Below are positions 37,453-47,899 of a DNA stretch of 64,000 bases, in pieces. Location: assembly GCA_905221195.1 (NCBI GenBank), contig CAJNCF010000002.1, positions 1-64,000 of the forward strand, written 5' to 3'. The notes beneath the pieces were generated by a model, which ran no database searches, was not told the DNA's origin, and saw only the letters and a program-made list of their open reading frames with translations. Source of the stretch: a bacterium. Lineage in GTDB: Bacteria; Bacillota; Bacilli; Lactobacillales; Streptococcaceae. Both the position numbers and the translations under genes were made by a program. The stretch's first letter is position 1. Each line of letters starts with the position of its first letter.

Positions 37453-38802
37453 CTAGTCTTCTACTTCGTCCTCCCATACTTCTTCTTTCACTGCATCCTT
37501 ATCATAAGGGAGCACAATGGTGAAGGTCGATCCCTTACCATATTCACTCTTGGCCCAAATAAAGCCATCATGTTGTTTGATAATCTCTTTAGCAATAGCT
37601 AGTCCTAAACCAGTACCTCCTTGGGCACGACTTCTAGCACGATCCACACGGTAGAAACGGTCAAAGATACGTGGTAAATCCTGCTTAGGAATACCCAATC
37701 CTTGGTCTGAGATGGATAAAATCATCTGATCATCAGTTGTCTTCATGGTCACTGTGATTTTCCCACCATCTGGCGAATACTTGATGGCATTGTTGAGAAT
37801 ATTATCAATCACCTGTGTCATCTTATCTGTATCAATCTCAATCCAAACTGAAGTAATTGGATAATCTCTCACCAGTTCGTATTTCTTCTCTTCATCCTGC
37901 CCTCTTATCTGATCAAAACGGTTGAGAATAAAGGTTATAAAGGCAGTAAAATTAATCAATTCCACATCCAGGTGGCTGGTTGCATTATCAATTCGTGAAA
38001 GATGAAGAAGGTCTGTCACCATCCGCATCATACGGTTAGTTTCGTCTAGAGACACCTTGATAAAGTCTGGTGCAACAGGTTCCGACAAGGCTCCCTCATC
38101 CAAGGCTTCAAGATAGGATTTTACGCTAGTCAGAGGCGTCCTTAACTCATGACTAACGTTGGAAACAAAGAGTCTCCGTTCCCGTTCTTCCTTCTCCTGC
38201 TCTGTCGTATCGTGTAAAACGGCAACTAGACCAGAAATAAAGCCAGACTCGCGACGGACTAAGGCAAAACGTACACGAAGGCTCAGATATTCACCATTGG
38301 CATCCTGAGAATCAATCATGAGTTCAGGAACTTGGGTAATCAAATCACGAAGTTCATATTCATCTTCAATCTTTAGCAATTCAAGGATACTTTTGTTGAG
38401 AACATCTTCTTTTTGAACACCTAGCTGTTTCTTAGCCATGTCATTAATCATGGTAATCTTGCCACGTCGATTGGTCGCAAGGACTCCGTCAGTCATGTAT
38501 GAGAGGATACTATGCAATCGTTTACTCTCTTGTTCCAGATTTTCTTGGGTTAAACGAATTACTTCTGATAAATCATTGAGATTATTGGTAATATTGGTGA
38601 TTTCAGAGCTTCCCTGCATATCCAATACCTGAGAATAATCTCCTGCAATCAGGTCTTTTACCTTTTGATTGATTTGCTTCAACCGAATATTATCCCTACG
38701 ATTTTCTAGTAAAAGCAAGGTCACGACTAAAATAAAGCCAAGTAGAATGAGGATAAAGATAAAATCACTGGTTAAAACTGTGTCTTTAATTAGTTTAATC
38801 AT
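37453..38802 (-). CDS. vicK: VicK/WalK sensor histidine kinase
   Basis: A 449-residue membrane kinase with one transmembrane helix (about 12-32, [19 protein letters not shown]), as in streptococci, and almost no extracellular part. HAMP (about 35-85), PAS (about 95-195), HisKA with phospho-acceptor His near 218 ([11 protein letters not shown]) and HATPase_c with [19 protein letters not shown] and GGTGLGLAI follow in order. It phosphorylates VicR and controls peptidoglycan hydrolases. The start overlaps the vicR end by eight bases. Confidence 0.96.
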   Translation of the reverse strand: MIKLIKDTVLTSDFIFILILLGFILVVTLLLLENRRDNIRLKQINQKVKDLIAGDYSQVLDMQGSSEITNITNNLNDLSEVIRLTQENLEQESKRLHSILSYMTDGVLATNRRGKITMINDMAKKQLGVQKEDVLNKSILELLKIEDEYELRDLITQVPELMIDSQDANGEYLSLRVRFALVRRESGFISGLVAVLHDTTEQEKEERERRLFVSNVSHELRTPLTSVKSYLEALDEGALSEPVAPDFIKVSLDETNRMMRMVTDLLHLSRIDNATSHLDVELINFTAFITFILNRFDQIRGQDEEKKYELVRDYPITSVWIEIDTDKMTQVIDNILNNAIKYSPDGGKITVTMKTTDDQMILSISDQGLGIPKQDLPRIFDRFYRVDRARSRAQGGTGLGLAIAKEIIKQHDGFIWAKSEYGKGSTFTIVLPYDKDAVKEEVWEDEVED

Positions 38803-39502
38803 TATTTCTCATATAATAACCAACACCACGACGTGTTAGGATATACTCTGGACGACTTGGTGTATCTTCAATCTTCTCACGCAAACGTCTGATAGTTACA
38901 TCAACAGTCCGAACATCTCCGAAATAATCATACCCCCAAACCGTTTCAAGCAAGTGTTCACGCGTAATGACTTGACCGATATGAGACGCCAAGTGATACA
39001 AAAGTTCAAATTCACGGTGAGTTAAGTCTAGTTCTTCACCGTATTTTTTAGCTACATAAGCATCTGGCACAATCTCCAAGTCCCCAATTTGCAAGGGCTG
39101 AGTTTTCTTTTCATCAGACTCTTGGTTATCTACAGAAGCCAAGTCCGTACGACGAAGAAGGGCTTTGACACGCGCCTGCAACTCACGATTTGAGAAGGGT
39201 TTTGTGACATAGTCATCGGCCCCAAGCTCTAAACCGATAACCTTATCAAATTCGCTATCCTTAGCTGACAGCATGATAATAGGAACACTACTGGTCTTAC
39301 GAATAGTCTTAGCAACTTCTAAACCATCAATTTCGGGAAGCATCAAGTCCAGAATAATAATATCTGGCTGCTCTGCTTCATATTGCTCTAGTGCTTCACG
39401 ACCATTAAAAGCAGTTACAACCTCGTAACCTTCCTTGGTCATATTAAACTTGATAATATCCGAGATTGGTTTTTCATCATCTACAATTAATATTTTTTTC
39501 AT
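38795..39502 (-). CDS. vicR: VicR/WalR response regulator
   Basis: A 235-residue OmpR-type regulator: receiver domain with DDEKPIS, phosphorylation Asp52 in [11 protein letters not shown] and Lys in VTKPF; C-terminal winged helix (about 135-232) with [28 protein letters not shown] and RRGVGYYM. It is essential in pneumococcus because it drives pcsB and other wall hydrolase genes. An extended -10 TGATATAAT lies upstream, and AAAGGTGAAC precedes the ATG. Confidence 0.97.
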   Translation of the reverse strand: MKKILIVDDEKPISDIIKFNMTKEGYEVVTAFNGREALEQYEAEQPDIIILDLMLPEIDGLEVAKTIRKTSSVPIIMLSAKDSEFDKVIGLELGADDYVTKPFSNRELQARVKALLRRTDLASVDNQESDEKKTQPLQIGDLEIVPDAYVAKKYGEELDLTHREFELLYHLASHIGQVITREHLLETVWGYDYFGDVRTVDVTIRRLREKIEDTPSRPEYILTRRGVGYYMRNND

Positions 39503-39557
39503 TTGTTCACCTTTTTCTCTACTATTATATCAAAAAAATAACAAGAAAACACAATAG

Positions 39558-40733
39558 CTAGTCTTTGCTACTGTCTAAGTTCGCTTGTGCATAAGCCTGC
39601 CAGATTTTTTGTTGGGGTTTGGCAAGTGGGTAATTCTTAAACTCTTCTGGTGAAAGCCAGCGAACCTCCCTATCTGAAAAATCATGGGAATCACTCACCT
39701 GGCCTGCTACAATTTGAACATGCCATTTACGATGGCTAAAGATATGCTTGACAGTCTCAAAACAAACATCAAGCCAATCAACTTCTAAGTCATAGTCTTG
39801 CTGGAAACTCTCCTCGGGGCTTGGGCCAAAGTTCACACTTTCTTCTGCAACCTGATGAAAGAGGTCAAACTGCTCTTCTTGCGAAAAGTTATCAACTTCT
39901 ATCAAGGGGAAATGCCAAAAACCAGCCAATAGCTTTTCGCTTGCATTTTTTTCAAGTAAAAATTGTCCTTGAGTATTTTTGACCACCAAGGCTTTAAGAT
40001 AAATAGGAACAGGCTTTTTCTTTGGAGCCTTGATTGGATAACGGTCCATGGTTCCATGCTGATATGCCGCACTAAAGTCCTTAACTGGGCTTTCTTCTGG
40101 TCTGGGATTTACAGGAGCCTCAATATCTGAACCTAAGTCCATCAAGGCTTGATTAAAGTCACCAGGCTTTTCTGGGTCAATCAGGATTTCCATCATTGCC
40201 TGAAAAATTTTGCGATTACTTGGAATCCCAATATCATGGTTGACTTCGAACAGACGGGCCAGCACTCGCATAACATTACCATCTACAGCTGGCTCAGGCA
40301 AATTAAAAGCAATACTGGAAATGGCGCCTGCAGTGTAAGGACCAATTCCTTTCAAACTAGAAATTCCTTCATAGGTGTTTGGAAATTGGCCACCAAAGTC
40401 AGTCATAATCTGCTGAGCCGCAGCCTGCATATTGCGTACTCGAGAATAATATCCCAAGCCCTCCCAAGCCTTCAACAAACTTTCCTCAGGCGCATTTGCC
40501 AGACTTTCGACTGTTGGAAACCAGTTCAAGAATCGTTCGTAGTAAGGGATAACTGTATCAACTCTGGTCTGCTGGAGCATAATTTCAGACACCCAGATAT
40601 GATAAGGATTTTTACTTCTCCTCCAAGGTAAATCTCGTTTGTTTTCATCATACCAAGCAAGGAGTTTTTCACGAAAAGAAATGATCTTCTCCTCTGGCCA
40701 CATGACGATACCGTATTCTTTCAAATCTAACAT
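39558..40733 (-). CDS. mutY: Adenine DNA glycosylase MutY lacking the Fe-S cluster cysteines
   Basis: Removes adenine mispaired with 8-oxoguanine. The 391-residue protein has the catalytic Glu50 (SEIMLQQTRV), the helix-hairpin-helix LKGIGPYTAGA and catalytic Asp151 (AVDGNVMRVLAR), and a C-terminal NUDIX-like 8-oxoG reading domain. The four cysteines that hold the 4Fe-4S cluster in most MutY proteins (C-x6-C-x2-C-x5-C) are replaced at matching positions by Glu205, Pro212, Ser215 and Ser221. Clusterless MutY has been described in some lactic acid bacteria. The ATG has no good ribosome site, while the -10 TATACT lies six bases upstream, predicting a leaderless mRNA. Confidence 0.95.
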   Translation of the reverse strand: MLDLKEYGIVMWPEEKIISFREKLLAWYDENKRDLPWRRSKNPYHIWVSEIMLQQTRVDTVIPYYERFLNWFPTVESLANAPEESLLKAWEGLGYYSRVRNMQAAAQQIMTDFGGQFPNTYEGISSLKGIGPYTAGAISSIAFNLPEPAVDGNVMRVLARLFEVNHDIGIPSNRKIFQAMMEILIDPEKPGDFNQALMDLGSDIEAPVNPRPEESPVKDFSAAYQHGTMDRYPIKAPKKKPVPIYLKALVVKNTQGQFLLEKNASEKLLAGFWHFPLIEVDNFSQEEQFDLFHQVAEESVNFGPSPEESFQQDYDLEVDWLDVCFETVKHIFSHRKWHVQIVAGQVSDSHDFSDREVRWLSPEEFKNYPLAKPQQKIWQAYAQANLDSSKD

Positions 40734-40739
40734 ATCTCT

Positions 40740-40768
40740 AGTATAACACAGAAGATTCTAACTGTCCT
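40740..40768 (-). promoter_or_regulatory. Promoter of mutY, start at the ATG
   Basis: Minus strand: AGGACA (40763-40768), 17 bases, TATACT (40740-40745) preceded by TGT, then six bases to ATG 40733. Confidence 0.65.
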
Positions 40769-40780
40769 TTTCCTTGTATT

Positions 40781-40927
40781 AATACTCTTCGAAAATCTCT
40801 TCAAACCACGTCAACGTCGCCTTGGATTATATATGTAACTGACTTCGTCAGTCTTATCTACAACCTCAAAGCAGTGCTTTGAGCAGTCTGCGGCTCCTAG
40901 TTTGCTCTTTGATTTTCATTGAGTATA
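40781..40927 (-). repeat. BOX element (A-B-C type)
   Basis: On the minus strand it opens TATACTCAATGAAAATCAAA (boxA), continues through GACTGACGAAGTCAGT (boxB palindrome) and ends GATTTTCGAAGAGTATTAAT (boxC). BOX repeats are typical of pneumococcus and close relatives and are found in gene borders. This copy lies between pta and mutY. Confidence 0.93.
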
Positions 40928-40955
40928 AAAAGCCTCTTCCCAAAGGAAAGAGGAC
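40927..40955 (-). terminator. Terminator of pta
   Basis: CCTCTT and AAGAGG arms with a T run on the minus strand; it directly borders the BOX element. Confidence 0.75.
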
Positions 40956-40961
40956 TAAATC

Positions 40962-41936
40962 TTATTGATGAACAGCTTGGGCTGCTGTGATAAGGGTCAA
41001 CTTGTAAACATCATCTGCATTACATCCACGAGAAAGGTCGTTAACTGGCTTGTTCAAACCTTGCAAAACAGGTCCTACAGCTGCAAAGCCACCGAGACGT
41101 TCGGCCATCTTGTAGCCGATATTTCCTGCTTCGATACCTGGGAAGATGAAGACATTTGCTTGACCAGCTACCGTACTTCCAGGAGCTTTCAGAGCTGCAG
41201 TTTCTGGAACAAAGGCCGCATCAAATTGCAACTCACCATCGATTTCAAGGTCAGGACGCAAGTCGTGAGCAATTTTAGTTGCTTCTACTACCTTATCAAC
41301 GCTTTCACCAAACCCAGAACCTTTAGTAGAATAGCTTAGCATAGCAATTTTAGGCTCGATACCAAACATCTTAGCTGTGATTGCTGAATTAATAGCAATT
41401 TCAGCCAAGGCTTCTGCATCTGGATTGATATTGATAGCGCAGTCTCCAAATAGATAACGTTCAGAACCACGAACCATGAGGAAGGCGCCTGAAGTACGAG
41501 ATACATTCGGACGTGTTTTGATGATTTGAAGTGCTGGACGAACTGTTGAAGCTGTTGAGTGAATCGCACCTGATACCATTCCATCAACTAAGCCCAAGTA
41601 AACCAACATCACACCAAAGTAGTTGACATCTTCAACCAAAACCTTGCGTGCATCTTCTTCAGACATTTTGCCCTTACGACGCTCCACTAAAGCAGCAACC
41701 ATTTCGTCAAATTTATCGTAGTGTTGAGGGTCGATGACTTCATAACCGTCCTCGATACCTTCGATTTCAAGATAAATTTTAATTTTTTCAGGATTTCCCA
41801 GCAAAACAGGAATTACTTCTGTTTCTTTTACCAAGCGTTTAGTTGCTTGAAGAATACGAGGCTCTTCCCCTTCAGGGAGAACGATACGAGCATTTTTGCC
41901 AACTAGGTTGGCTTTGAGACTTTCAAAAACTTCCAT
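40962..41936 (-). CDS. pta: Phosphate acetyltransferase
   Basis: Interconverts acetyl-CoA and acetyl phosphate in the acetate/ATP pathway, which in mitis-group streptococci is linked to pyruvate oxidase activity. The 324-residue single-domain protein has GNARIVLPEGEEPRIL, the family's VSGAIHSTA and STKGSGFGESVDKV. AAAGGAGAAAACTC precedes the ATG. It stands downstream of rluD, nadK and relQ on the same strand with a 45-base gap, so partial co-transcription is possible. Confidence 0.97.
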   Translation of the reverse strand: MEVFESLKANLVGKNARIVLPEGEEPRILQATKRLVKETEVIPVLLGNPEKIKIYLEIEGIEDGYEVIDPQHYDKFDEMVAALVERRKGKMSEEDARKVLVEDVNYFGVMLVYLGLVDGMVSGAIHSTASTVRPALQIIKTRPNVSRTSGAFLMVRGSERYLFGDCAININPDAEALAEIAINSAITAKMFGIEPKIAMLSYSTKGSGFGESVDKVVEATKIAHDLRPDLEIDGELQFDAAFVPETAALKAPGSTVAGQANVFIFPGIEAGNIGYKMAERLGGFAAVGPVLQGLNKPVNDLSRGCNADDVYKLTLITAAQAVHQ

Positions 41937-41980
41937 GAGTTTTCTCCTTTAAAAAATAAATTATACTCTGAATTAGTTTT

Positions 41981-42877
41981 TTATAGAGTATTAGTTGATA
42001 ACTGAGTAATAAGATTACTAAAATCATCCGGCAAGGGACTTTCTAACTGCAAGTCTTGCTCTAAAAATGGATGATAGAAGGATAGATAATGGCAATGCAG
42101 AGCCTGCCGTTGGATGCCGTCATCCAGACTACCACCATACAAGTCATCTCCCAACAAAGGAAAACCAATATGAGAAAAGTGGACTCGGATTTGGTGGGTT
42201 CGACCAGTATGCAGGCGAATATCGACCAGGTGAATATTGCCATAAGATGCTACAATCTTATATGATGTATGGGCATACTTTCCACCTTTAGCCACTCGCC
42301 TAGTGATAATGGAGTCTTCATCACGCGCAATTGGGGCAATAATTTCTCCCTCTGGCTCCAAGTGTCCATCTCCCTTAACCAAAGCAAAGTAGCGCTTCTC
42401 AATAGACTTTTTCTGCAACTGCTTGTCTAATCGTGCATGAGCGTAGCCATGCTTAGCAAAAAGCATCAAACCAGAAGTGTCTCGGTCAAGCCTAGTCACA
42501 ATGTGAACCTGCTGATTTTCATAGTCTTGCTTGACGTAGTAACCCTTGATAAAATTAGCAATGGTATTGGAATGATTGACACTAGGAATAGAAGCCACTC
42601 CATAGGGTTTATTCAAGACTAGAAAATGATCATCCTCATAGAGAATATCCAGAGGGCGCTCAATAGCTTCCAGAGTTTCAAAGCCTTCCTCGGCGGGAAT
42701 ATCAATAATCACTCGGTCCCCAATATCCAATAGATAGGTTGCATGTTGCGGTTGGTCATTGACCAGAATAGCTCCGCCTCGAAACTTAATCTTGGCCAAA
42801 AGTCCCTTAGAAACCTCGTGCTTTTTCAAAAAGGTCTTAACCTTGACATGCTCATCTGCGATAAATTCAAACCTCAT
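41981..42877 (-). CDS. RluA-family pseudouridine synthase
   Basis: Converts specific rRNA or tRNA uridines to pseudouridine. The 298-residue protein has an N-terminal S4-like RNA-binding region (about 10-60) and the catalytic motif [15 protein letters not shown] with the essential Asp, followed by [19 protein letters not shown]. RluD-type is the closest match by position in streptococcal maps (nadK-rluD-pta), but the exact site cannot be told. Its start overlaps the nadK end by four bases. Confidence 0.92.
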   Translation of the reverse strand: MRFEFIADEHVKVKTFLKKHEVSKGLLAKIKFRGGAILVNDQPQHATYLLDIGDRVIIDIPAEEGFETLEAIERPLDILYEDDHFLVLNKPYGVASIPSVNHSNTIANFIKGYYVKQDYENQQVHIVTRLDRDTSGLMLFAKHGYAHARLDKQLQKKSIEKRYFALVKGDGHLEPEGEIIAPIARDEDSIITRRVAKGGKYAHTSYKIVASYGNIHLVDIRLHTGRTHQIRVHFSHIGFPLLGDDLYGGSLDDGIQRQALHCHYLSFYHPFLEQDLQLESPLPDDFSNLITQLSTNTL

Positions 42878-43704
42878 TCATCCACCTCGCCGATGAAAGC
42901 ATCCTTAACACGGTTCCAAAAACTGGTATGACTAGGTGATGCGACAAAGTGAATCTTATGATGATCGATTTGATACTCAATACGCCCAATATTGCGGAAG
43001 GAATAAACGCTATTGTCAACGGAAATGGTATGGTAATCGTTTCTCGTCGGAATGAGTTCAATCTTATCCTTCTTAGGAACAATAATAGACGAACCTAGCG
43101 TTCGATAGACACGATTATTAAGGCTGGCAATTTCCGTCAACTGAAGAGCTTCAATGGTAGGGTGTAAAACAGCACCGCCAAGAGACTTGTTGTAGGCTGT
43201 ACTACCAGTCGGTGTCGAAACTGTTAGGCCGTCTCCACGAAAACGTTCAAAGGGAACGCCGTTAATCACAACATCTGCTACCATTGTTCGGTCCGATCTA
43301 CGGATGCTTGCTTCATTTAGTGCTCTAAAAATCTTGACTTCACCATTTTCAAGAAAGACCTTCACATTCAAGACAGGATAAGATATCTTAGCTCCCGTAT
43401 CAAGTTGCAAATTAGTCACTAGCTTGTCCAACTCAAAATCACGATAGTCCGTATAAAAGCCCAAATGTCCCGTATGAACACCGATAAAGCGTACCTTATC
43501 AAGCTGGTTTTCATACTTATGAAAGGCCGACAAGAGCATGCCATCCCCACCAATGGAAATAACGATATCTGGACTGGTATCATTGATTATAAACTGATTT
43601 CTCTTCAAACGATCTCGCAATTCATACAAAACCCTTTGACTCTGTGGGTTTCTATTGGCTATCAGGTCAATTCGTTTACCTGTATTCTTCATCTGTATCG
43701 TCAC
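42874..43704 (-). CDS. nadK: NAD kinase
   Basis: Makes NADP from NAD with ATP. The 276-residue protein (counted from GTG) has the family motif [12 protein letters not shown], the [14 protein letters not shown] signature and [15 protein letters not shown]. The start is GTG at 43704 with AGGAAAC in front, giving an overlap of 29 bases with relQ; an internal ATG at 43692 has no ribosome site. RelQ and NadK are usually joined in Firmicutes, suggesting a link between nucleotide signalling and cofactor supply. Confidence 0.95.
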   Translation of the reverse strand: MTIQMKNTGKRIDLIANRNPQSQRVLYELRDRLKRNQFIINDTSPDIVISIGGDGMLLSAFHKYENQLDKVRFIGVHTGHLGFYTDYRDFELDKLVTNLQLDTGAKISYPVLNVKVFLENGEVKIFRALNEASIRRSDRTMVADVVINGVPFERFRGDGLTVSTPTGSTAYNKSLGGAVLHPTIEALQLTEIASLNNRVYRTLGSSIIVPKKDKIELIPTRNDYHTISVDNSVYSFRNIGRIEYQIDHHKIHFVASPSHTSFWNRVKDAFIGEVDE

Positions 43705-44347
43705 TGTTTCCTACACCGTCATTTAATTTTCTACTCAAAGGATCAAAAAGTGCCTGAGCTTCCTGGATATTATCACGAATTTTTCCCATTTCTTCATCCA
43801 ACTGATGGGCAATCTTGGCAGTAATTTCCAGTCGCTTCTTAATCTCCTCTGGGAAATCCCCTTGGTACTTGTAGTTGAGAGAATGTTCTATTGTTGCCCA
43901 GAAATTCATGGCCAAGGTACGTATTTGAATTTCTGCCAAAATGGTCTTGGCTCCATTGATGGTGTCAACCATATATTCTACTACCACATGATAAGAACGA
44001 TAGCCTGAAGCCTTTCGATGAGTAATATAATCTCGCTCCTGTATAATCCGCATATCCTGACGCTTGCGCAAAATAGCTACAACTTCTTGGACATCATCTA
44101 CAAACTGAACCATCACACGTAAGCCAGCAATATCCTGCAAATCGTGTTCCAAGGTCGCATAAGTAATACCACGTCGAGCCATTTTCTCCTTGATACTCTC
44201 AATTGGCTTGACCCGACCAGTCACAAACTCAATCGGAGAATGCTTATTTTGCTTGCGATATTGCTTACGAATACCACGTAGTTTAATCTTTAACTCACCA
44301 ACAGCTTGAATGTAAGGATCTAGAAATTCTTCCCATTCTAAGGTCAT
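43676..44347 (-). CDS. relQ: Small alarmone synthetase RelQ
   Basis: Makes (p)ppGpp from GTP/GDP and ATP. The 223-residue protein contains only the synthetase domain: [36 protein letters not shown], and the Glu motif in [20 protein letters not shown]. There is no hydrolase or TGS/ACT part. GGGAGAAT precedes ATG. It leads the relQ-nadK-rluD group and is divergent from the CYTH gene across 128 bases. Confidence 0.94.
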   Translation of the reverse strand: MTLEWEEFLDPYIQAVGELKIKLRGIRKQYRKQNKHSPIEFVTGRVKPIESIKEKMARRGITYATLEHDLQDIAGLRVMVQFVDDVQEVVAILRKRQDMRIIQERDYITHRKASGYRSYHVVVEYMVDTINGAKTILAEIQIRTLAMNFWATIEHSLNYKYQGDFPEEIKKRLEITAKIAHQLDEEMGKIRDNIQEAQALFDPLSRKLNDGVGNSDDTDEEYR

Positions 44348-44475
44348 ATATTCTCCCTTGTTCTCATATTATCCTTCAAAAATATCTTTGATTTTTTCTC
44401 CAGATTCATATACAATAAATACAAAGCTATTATATCATATAATCCGCTTTCATAGATAAAGAAAAGGTAAGAAAA

Positions 44476-45045
44476 ATGAAACATTTAGAAATTGAATTGA
44501 AAACACTATTGAAAAAAGATGAATATGATCGTCTAAAAGACCAGTTCACTAGTGTTACACCTGTTCTTCAAAAAAATTACTACATGGACACGCCTGATTT
44601 TAAACTACGAGAAAAGAAAGTCGCTATGCGCATTCGAACTTTTGAAGACTGGGCAGAATTGACACTCAAAGTCCCACAAAGTATTGGAAACATGGAATAC
44701 AATCAAAAATTACAACTAAAGGATGCTGAAGATTTTCTGGCTAAGGAAGAGCTTCCTCAAGGGCCTGTGCTAGATGAATTAGCAAAACATGGGATACAAA
44801 GTAAAAAATGGCAAGTACTTGGTTGTCTCACAACGCTTCGCTATGAAATGGAAACAGCTATCGGTCTCATGGCGCTGGATGAAAGTCAGTACTTTGATAT
44901 GACAGATTACGAGTTGGAGCTTGAAGTGGAAAATCACGAGCAAGGGAAACAGGATTTCCAACAATTTTTAGAGGAAAATCAGATTGCTTATCAAAAAGCT
45001 CCTTCAAAATTGGTTCGATTTGTTAAAAGCATGAAAAATAGCTGA
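44476..45045 (+). CDS. CYTH-domain protein
   Basis: A 189-residue β-barrel phosphatase/cyclase-family protein with the N-terminal signature EIELKTLL (ExExK) and many strand-forming Glu, Lys and Arg positions expected to bind triphosphates. Bacterial members are inorganic triphosphatases or thiamine triphosphatases; the activity here is not known. AAAGGTAAG precedes the ATG. Its neighbour relQ, on the opposite strand, is a common partner in streptococcal genomes, so a role in nucleotide homeostasis is possible. Confidence 0.88.
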   Translation: MKHLEIELKTLLKKDEYDRLKDQFTSVTPVLQKNYYMDTPDFKLREKKVAMRIRTFEDWAELTLKVPQSIGNMEYNQKLQLKDAEDFLAKEELPQGPVLDELAKHGIQSKKWQVLGCLTTLRYEMETAIGLMALDESQYFDMTDYELELEVENHEQGKQDFQQFLEENQIAYQKAPSKLVRFVKSMKNS

Positions 45046-45157
45046 AATAATCTCCATTTTTTGGTAAAATAGAAAAGACAAAAATACTCGAATCCAAGTT
45101 AATATATGCTAAACAGAAATGACTTGGCTTCATTAAGTTTACAGAGGACGGTCTATA

Positions 45158-46117
45158 ATGTCAGATATAAAAAACATGAAACTTTTCGCACTCAACTCTA
45201 ACCAAGAGATTGCACAAAAAATTGCGGATGCTGTCGGTATTCCACTTGGAAAACTGTCATCACGTCAATTTTCTGATGGAGAAATCCAAGTTAATATCGA
45301 AGAGAGTGTCCGTGGTTATGATGTTTACATCATCCAATCAACAAGTTTCCCAGTTAACAACCACCTAATGGAATTATTAATCATGGTTGATGCTTGTGTG
45401 CGTGCAAGTGCCCACAGTATCAACGTTGTACTTCCGTATTTTGGCTATGCACGCCAAGATAGAATTGCATCATCTAGAGAACCACTAACAGCTAAACTAG
45501 TTGCTAACATGCTGGTTAAAGCTGGTGTAGATCGTGTCCTTACCCTCGACTTACACGCAGTTCAAGTACAAGGTTTCTTTGATATTCCTGTCGATAATCT
45601 CTACACTGTCCCTCTCTTTGCTAAACACTACTGTGATAAAGGATTAAGAGGTTCAGATGTTGTTGTCGTTAGCCCTAAAAATTCAGGGGTGAAACGTGCT
45701 CGTAGCTTGGCTGAATATCTTGATGCTCCTATCGCCATTATCGACTACCCTCAAGACGATGCAACTCGCAACGAAGGCTATATCATCGGTGATGTTGAAG
45801 GTAAAAAAGCCATCTTGATTGATGACATTTTAAATACAGGACGTACCTTCTCTGAAGCAGCTAAAATCGTTGAACATGAAGGGGCTACAGAAATTTATGC
45901 TGTTTCTAGCCACGGTCTCTTCGTCGAAGGCGCTGCTGAACTTCTTGACAATACTAAGATTAAAGAAATTCTTGTGACTGATTCAGTAGCAACAAAAGAA
46001 AAAACTCCTAAAAACGTATGCTACATCACTGCTAGTGAGTTAATTGGTGATGCTATCGTCCGTATTCACGAAAGAAAACCAGTCAGCCCACTCTTTGCCT
46101 ACAACAAAAAGAAATAA
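45158..46117 (+). CDS. prs: Ribose-phosphate pyrophosphokinase
   Basis: Makes PRPP from ribose-5-phosphate and ATP for purine, pyrimidine, NAD, histidine and tryptophan synthesis. The 319-residue protein has [10 protein letters not shown], the flexible loop region YFGYARQDR, the metal/ATP motif [14 protein letters not shown] and the PRPP loop [27 protein letters not shown] precedes the ATG. A 110-base leader contains a CCAAGT/ACTTGG hairpin. The cysteine desulfurase follows nine bases later. Confidence 0.96.
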   Translation: MSDIKNMKLFALNSNQEIAQKIADAVGIPLGKLSSRQFSDGEIQVNIEESVRGYDVYIIQSTSFPVNNHLMELLIMVDACVRASAHSINVVLPYFGYARQDRIASSREPLTAKLVANMLVKAGVDRVLTLDLHAVQVQGFFDIPVDNLYTVPLFAKHYCDKGLRGSDVVVVSPKNSGVKRARSLAEYLDAPIAIIDYPQDDATRNEGYIIGDVEGKKAILIDDILNTGRTFSEAAKIVEHEGATEIYAVSSHGLFVEGAAELLDNTKIKEILVTDSVATKEKTPKNVCYITASELIGDAIVRIHERKPVSPLFAYNKKK

Positions 46118-46126
46118 GGTGATTCT

Positions 46127-47242
46127 TTGATTTATTTGGACAATGCTGCAACGACTCCCATGTCAGCGGTTGCTATTTCAGCTATGACCAAAGTTATGCA
46201 AGAAACTTATGGCAATCCTTCTAGTATTCATGGGCATGGTCGTCAAGCTGGCAAACTCTTGCGAGAAGCCCGTCAGGAACTAGCTCAGTTACTGGGGACA
46301 AAACCTCAACATATCTTTTTCACTTCTGGTGGGACTGAAGGCAACAATACTGCCATCATTGGCTACTGTCTTCGTCACCAAGAACAAGGAAAACATATCA
46401 TCACAACTGCCATCGAGCACCATGCTGTCCTTGAAACCATTGATTACTTGGTTCAACACCTTGGTTTTGAAGTAACCATTATCCAGCCAGAAAATCAAGA
46501 AATCACCGCCCAGCAAATTCAAGAGGCCTTACGTGACGATACAATTTTAGTTTCTACCATGTTTGCCAATAATGAGACAGGAAACCTTCTTCCCATTGCT
46601 GAAATTGGCCAAATACTCAAGCAACATCCTGCTGCCTATCATGTTGATGCAGTTCAGGCAATCGGTAAAATTCCTATTCATCCAGAAAAATTGGGCATTG
46701 ATTTTCTCACCGCTTCAGCCCACAAGTTCCATGGTCCTAAGGGAATCGGCTTTCTCTACGCATCAAGCATGGACTTTGATTCCTATCTTCATGGCGGAGA
46801 CCAAGAACAGAAAAAACGAGCAGGAACTGAGAATCTAGCTGCCATCGTAGGCATGGTTGCAGCCCTAAAAGAAAATTTAGAAAAGCAAGAAGAACATTTT
46901 CAACATGTACAAAATCTAGAAACTGTCTTTTTGGCAGAGCTTGAGGGGGTTCGGTATTACTTGAATAGAGGCGAACACCATCTCCCTTATGTTCTCAATA
47001 TTGGATTTTCTGGCCAGAAAAATGACCTCTTACTCCTTCGTCTAGATTTGGCTGGAATTTCAATCTCTACTGGCTCAGCCTGTACGGCAGGTGTTGTTCA
47101 ATCCAGCCATGTTCTTGAAGCCATGTACGGAGCAAATTCAGAACGCTTGAAGGAATCCGTTCGTATCAGTTTGTCGCCACAAAATACTGTTGAAGACCTA
47201 CATACCCTCGCAAAAACCTTAAAAGAAATTATCGGAGGTTAG
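46127..47242 (+). CDS. Cysteine desulfurase (NifS/IscS family)
   Basis: PLP enzyme releasing sulphur from cysteine for Fe-S clusters or tRNA thiolation. The 371-residue protein has TSGGTEGNNTAI, ETGNLLPI, the PLP lysine in SAHKFHGPKGIGFLY and the active-site cysteine in STGSACTAG. The start is TTG with AAGGTG six bases upstream. It sits between prs and DUF1831, and no scaffold or thiI is visible in the window, so the sulphur acceptor is unknown. Confidence 0.94.
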   Translation: MIYLDNAATTPMSAVAISAMTKVMQETYGNPSSIHGHGRQAGKLLREARQELAQLLGTKPQHIFFTSGGTEGNNTAIIGYCLRHQEQGKHIITTAIEHHAVLETIDYLVQHLGFEVTIIQPENQEITAQQIQEALRDDTILVSTMFANNETGNLLPIAEIGQILKQHPAAYHVDAVQAIGKIPIHPEKLGIDFLTASAHKFHGPKGIGFLYASSMDFDSYLHGGDQEQKKRAGTENLAAIVGMVAALKENLEKQEEHFQHVQNLETVFLAELEGVRYYLNRGEHHLPYVLNIGFSGQKNDLLLLRLDLAGISISTGSACTAGVVQSSHVLEAMYGANSERLKESVRISLSPQNTVEDLHTLAKTLKEIIGG

Positions 47243-47246
47243 CCAT

Positions 47247-47594
47247 ATGGCATTTGAAAAAACCATTCAGTTAAAAAATTGTCGTTACGACTACACTCTT
47301 AGCCCTTCTGTTAAGAAATTCACCCTCAAGGACAACACTTTTTTTGAAACAAAAGTCGGGAACTATGAACTGACTCGCCTTTTGGAAAAAGTGCCAAACA
47401 GCGGTGAAGGCTTCCAACTCAAAATCATCATTAACAAGGAACTTACAGGTGCTAAAATCAATATCACTGACAAGTTTGGCCTTCGTCTAGTTGATATTTT
47501 CAAATCAGAAGACCACCACATTCATCAGGAAAAATTCTATTTCCTCATGGATAGTCTAGTAGAACGTGGTGTCTTTACAAAATCTGAGAGATAG
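47247..47594 (+). CDS. DUF1831 protein
   Basis: A 115-residue protein of the DUF1831 family (YcgN-like in lactic acid bacteria), with alternating strands (SVKKFTLKDNTFFETKVG, GFQLKIIINKEL) that suggest a small α/β fold. Function unknown. It begins four bases after the desulfurase ends, and this linkage is common in streptococci, so it may assist sulphur transfer; that is inference. Confidence 0.8.
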   Translation: MAFEKTIQLKNCRYDYTLSPSVKKFTLKDNTFFETKVGNYELTRLLEKVPNSGEGFQLKIIINKELTGAKINITDKFGLRLVDIFKSEDHHIHQEKFYFLMDSLVERGVFTKSER

Positions 47595-47601
47595 GTCCCA
47601 T

Positions 47602-47817
47602 ATGTTTGAACTAACCTATAAGGATAGCTATCATGTAGAGCGGACTCTCAAGTATGAAGATTATGAGGCTCTCATGTTGGCTTTGTCAGGCTGTGTAACC
47701 CTACCAGATACACTTTATGTAACTTCTTTGACCTTTAAGGGGAAGGAAGTTTACCAAGGTCTGGTCGGAGATCTCTACCGTTTTCTATCAGATACAGAAT
47801 TTTTACATCAAAACTAA
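47602..47817 (+). CDS. DUF4649 protein, 71 aa
   Basis: A small protein beginning MFELTYKDSYHVERTLKYED. I chose ATG 47602 because AGAGATAGG lies upstream; an in-frame ATG twelve codons earlier would overlap the DUF1831 gene. The end of the gene forms part of a terminator stem. Function unknown; last gene of the prs-desulfurase unit. Confidence 0.75.
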   Translation: MFELTYKDSYHVERTLKYEDYEALMLALSGCVTLPDTLYVTSLTFKGKEVYQGLVGDLYRFLSDTEFLHQN

Positions 47818-47836
47818 GATTTTTCTTAGTTTTTTC
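47812..47836 (+). terminator. Terminator of the prs-desulfurase operon
   Basis: AACTAAGA pairs with TCTTAGTT over four bases, followed by a T run; its 5' arm overlaps the last gene's stop codon. Confidence 0.85.
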
Positions 47837-47842
47837 TTATTT

Positions 47843-47874
47843 TTGTTGATTTTTTCACAATGTTTATATAAAAT
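47843..47874 (+). promoter_or_regulatory. rex: rex promoter with a possible Rex operator
   Basis: TTGATT (47846-47851), 17 bases, TAAAAT (47869-47874). The -35 is overlapped by TTGTTGATTTTTTCACAA (47843-47860), matching 16 of 18 positions, counting the six central bases as free, of the Rex box TTGTGA-N6-TCACAA. Autoregulation by Rex is therefore plausible. Confidence 0.6.
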
Positions 47875-47899
47875 AGAAGAATAGAAAGGTTGTGATTTT

